From: Streptomyces lavendofoliae
GTDB lineage: Bacteria; Actinomycetota; Actinomycetes; Streptomycetales; Streptomycetaceae
Length of the DNA: 64,000 bases
Assembly (NCBI RefSeq): GCF_014649735.1
Contig: NZ_BMTP01000002.1
Location: 62,001-126,000, forward strand
Reading direction: 5' to 3'
In this document: positions 63,755 through 64,000 of the stretch, piece by piece
Numbering within the stretch: the stretch's first letter is position 1
Layout of the letters: each line of letters starts with the position of its first letter
Notes under the pieces: generated by a model
Seen by the model: only the letters and a program-made list of their open reading frames with translations
Databases searched by the model: none
What the model was told of the DNA's origin: nothing
Position numbers and translations under genes: made by a program

Positions 63755-64000
63755 GGAGGACGTTCCTGGGCATGCCCGCCTTCCCGGAGGCGGCGGCGCG
63801 GGCGGTGGCCGACCCGGTGCTGCGGGCGAACCTGCGGCACGCCACGCACACCATCCGCGACAAGAGGGCCCGGGCGGTGGCGGAGCTGGACGACTGGGCG
63901 CTGCTGCGGGAGGCGGGCCGGCGGATCAAGGACCGGACACTGCGCCACCTCGACACCCACCTGCTGCGGCTGGAGGAGGCGGTCACGGCGGCGGGCGGCA
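63751..64000 (+). CDS. lutB: LutB-type Fe-S protein, 3' truncated by the window edge
   Basis: 83 codons are visible: FLGMPAFPEAAARAVADPVLRANLRHATHTIRDKRARAVAELDDW. This is the N-terminal region of LutB, the iron-sulfur and lactate-oxidising subunit. The start overlaps lutA (ATGA), so translation is coupled. Confidence 0.85.
   Translation, partial: MRRTFLGMPAFPEAAARAVADPVLRANLRHATHTIRDKRARAVAELDDWALLREAGRRIKDRTLRHLDTHLLRLEEAVTAAGG

Overview
The window is a contiguous piece of a high-GC actinobacterial chromosome, almost certainly Streptomyces or a close relative. The grounds are the extreme third-position GC, a WhiB-like protein, a WhiJ-type XRE/DUF397/ATPase group, a small two-domain laccase, a GH46 chitosanase, a DUF5133 protein, a complete mce operon, and many genes that appear to be read from leaderless transcripts (a -10 box 6-8 nt before the start codon). 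The genes are chromosomal in character. I saw no rRNA, tRNA, phage, insertion sequence or CRISPR array.

Layout. 1-7.3 kb: the 3' end of an ABC-F ATPase, a dimethylarginine hydrolase, a soluble acyl-ACP desaturase with a palindromic operator, a GH46 chitosanase with an altered catalytic acid, a zinc-ribbon SDR protein, a WhiB-like regulator and a double-VOC protein. 7.5-13.4 kb: a Tat-exported laccase, divergent from a translationally coupled pair (ThuA + PQQ-type sugar dehydrogenase; cupredoxin + Ig repeats + DUF1080), which together look like an extracellular copper-linked sugar oxidation module. 13.4-15.6 kb: a divergent split LigD pair (polymerase domain, ligase domain). 15.5-29.3 kb: a leftward mce lipid-import operon (ATPase, two permeases, MceA-F, four Mce-associated proteins) that ends in a coupled lytic transglycosylase. 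Nearly every junction is an ATGA or GTGA overlap. 29.5-33.6 kb: two secreted proteins of unknown function and a PucR-type regulator.

33.8-36.2 kb: small proteins, then a compact graspetide (ATP-grasp RiPP) locus of a 64-residue precursor and its ATP-grasp maturase. 36.3-41.5 kb: a Tat-exported FAD oxidoreductase, a GH4 glycosidase and an M64 metallopeptidase. 41.5-45.6 kb: two divergent small unknown genes, a PF04672 methyltransferase and the WhiJ-type developmental group with several palindromes in its divergent promoter. 46.3-54.2 kb: a secreted subtilase, a large LuxR-type ATPase regulator, an ABM/SnoaL-like fusion, a GH43 enzyme with a long inverted-repeat operator, a DCC-family protein and a DUF5133 protein. 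54.2-64 kb: homocysteine methyltransferase, a DUF2264 protein, a GlxA/AraC regulator divergent from an NADP oxidoreductase, an orphan binding protein without a signal peptide, an HTH + double Clp-N protein whose promoter is embedded in two palindromes, a second PucR-like regulator, and the start of a lutAB lactate-oxidation operon.

Much of the window encodes extracytoplasmic hydrolases and oxidases (chitosanase, laccase, sugar dehydrogenase, GH43, subtilase, M64 peptidase, transglycosylase), an envelope lipid importer, and regulators. The strongest candidates for something worth experiment are the graspetide pair, the copper/sugar oxidation module, and the self-contained autoregulated Clp-N gene. 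All functional calls come from reading motifs and remembered family features; no database search was run.
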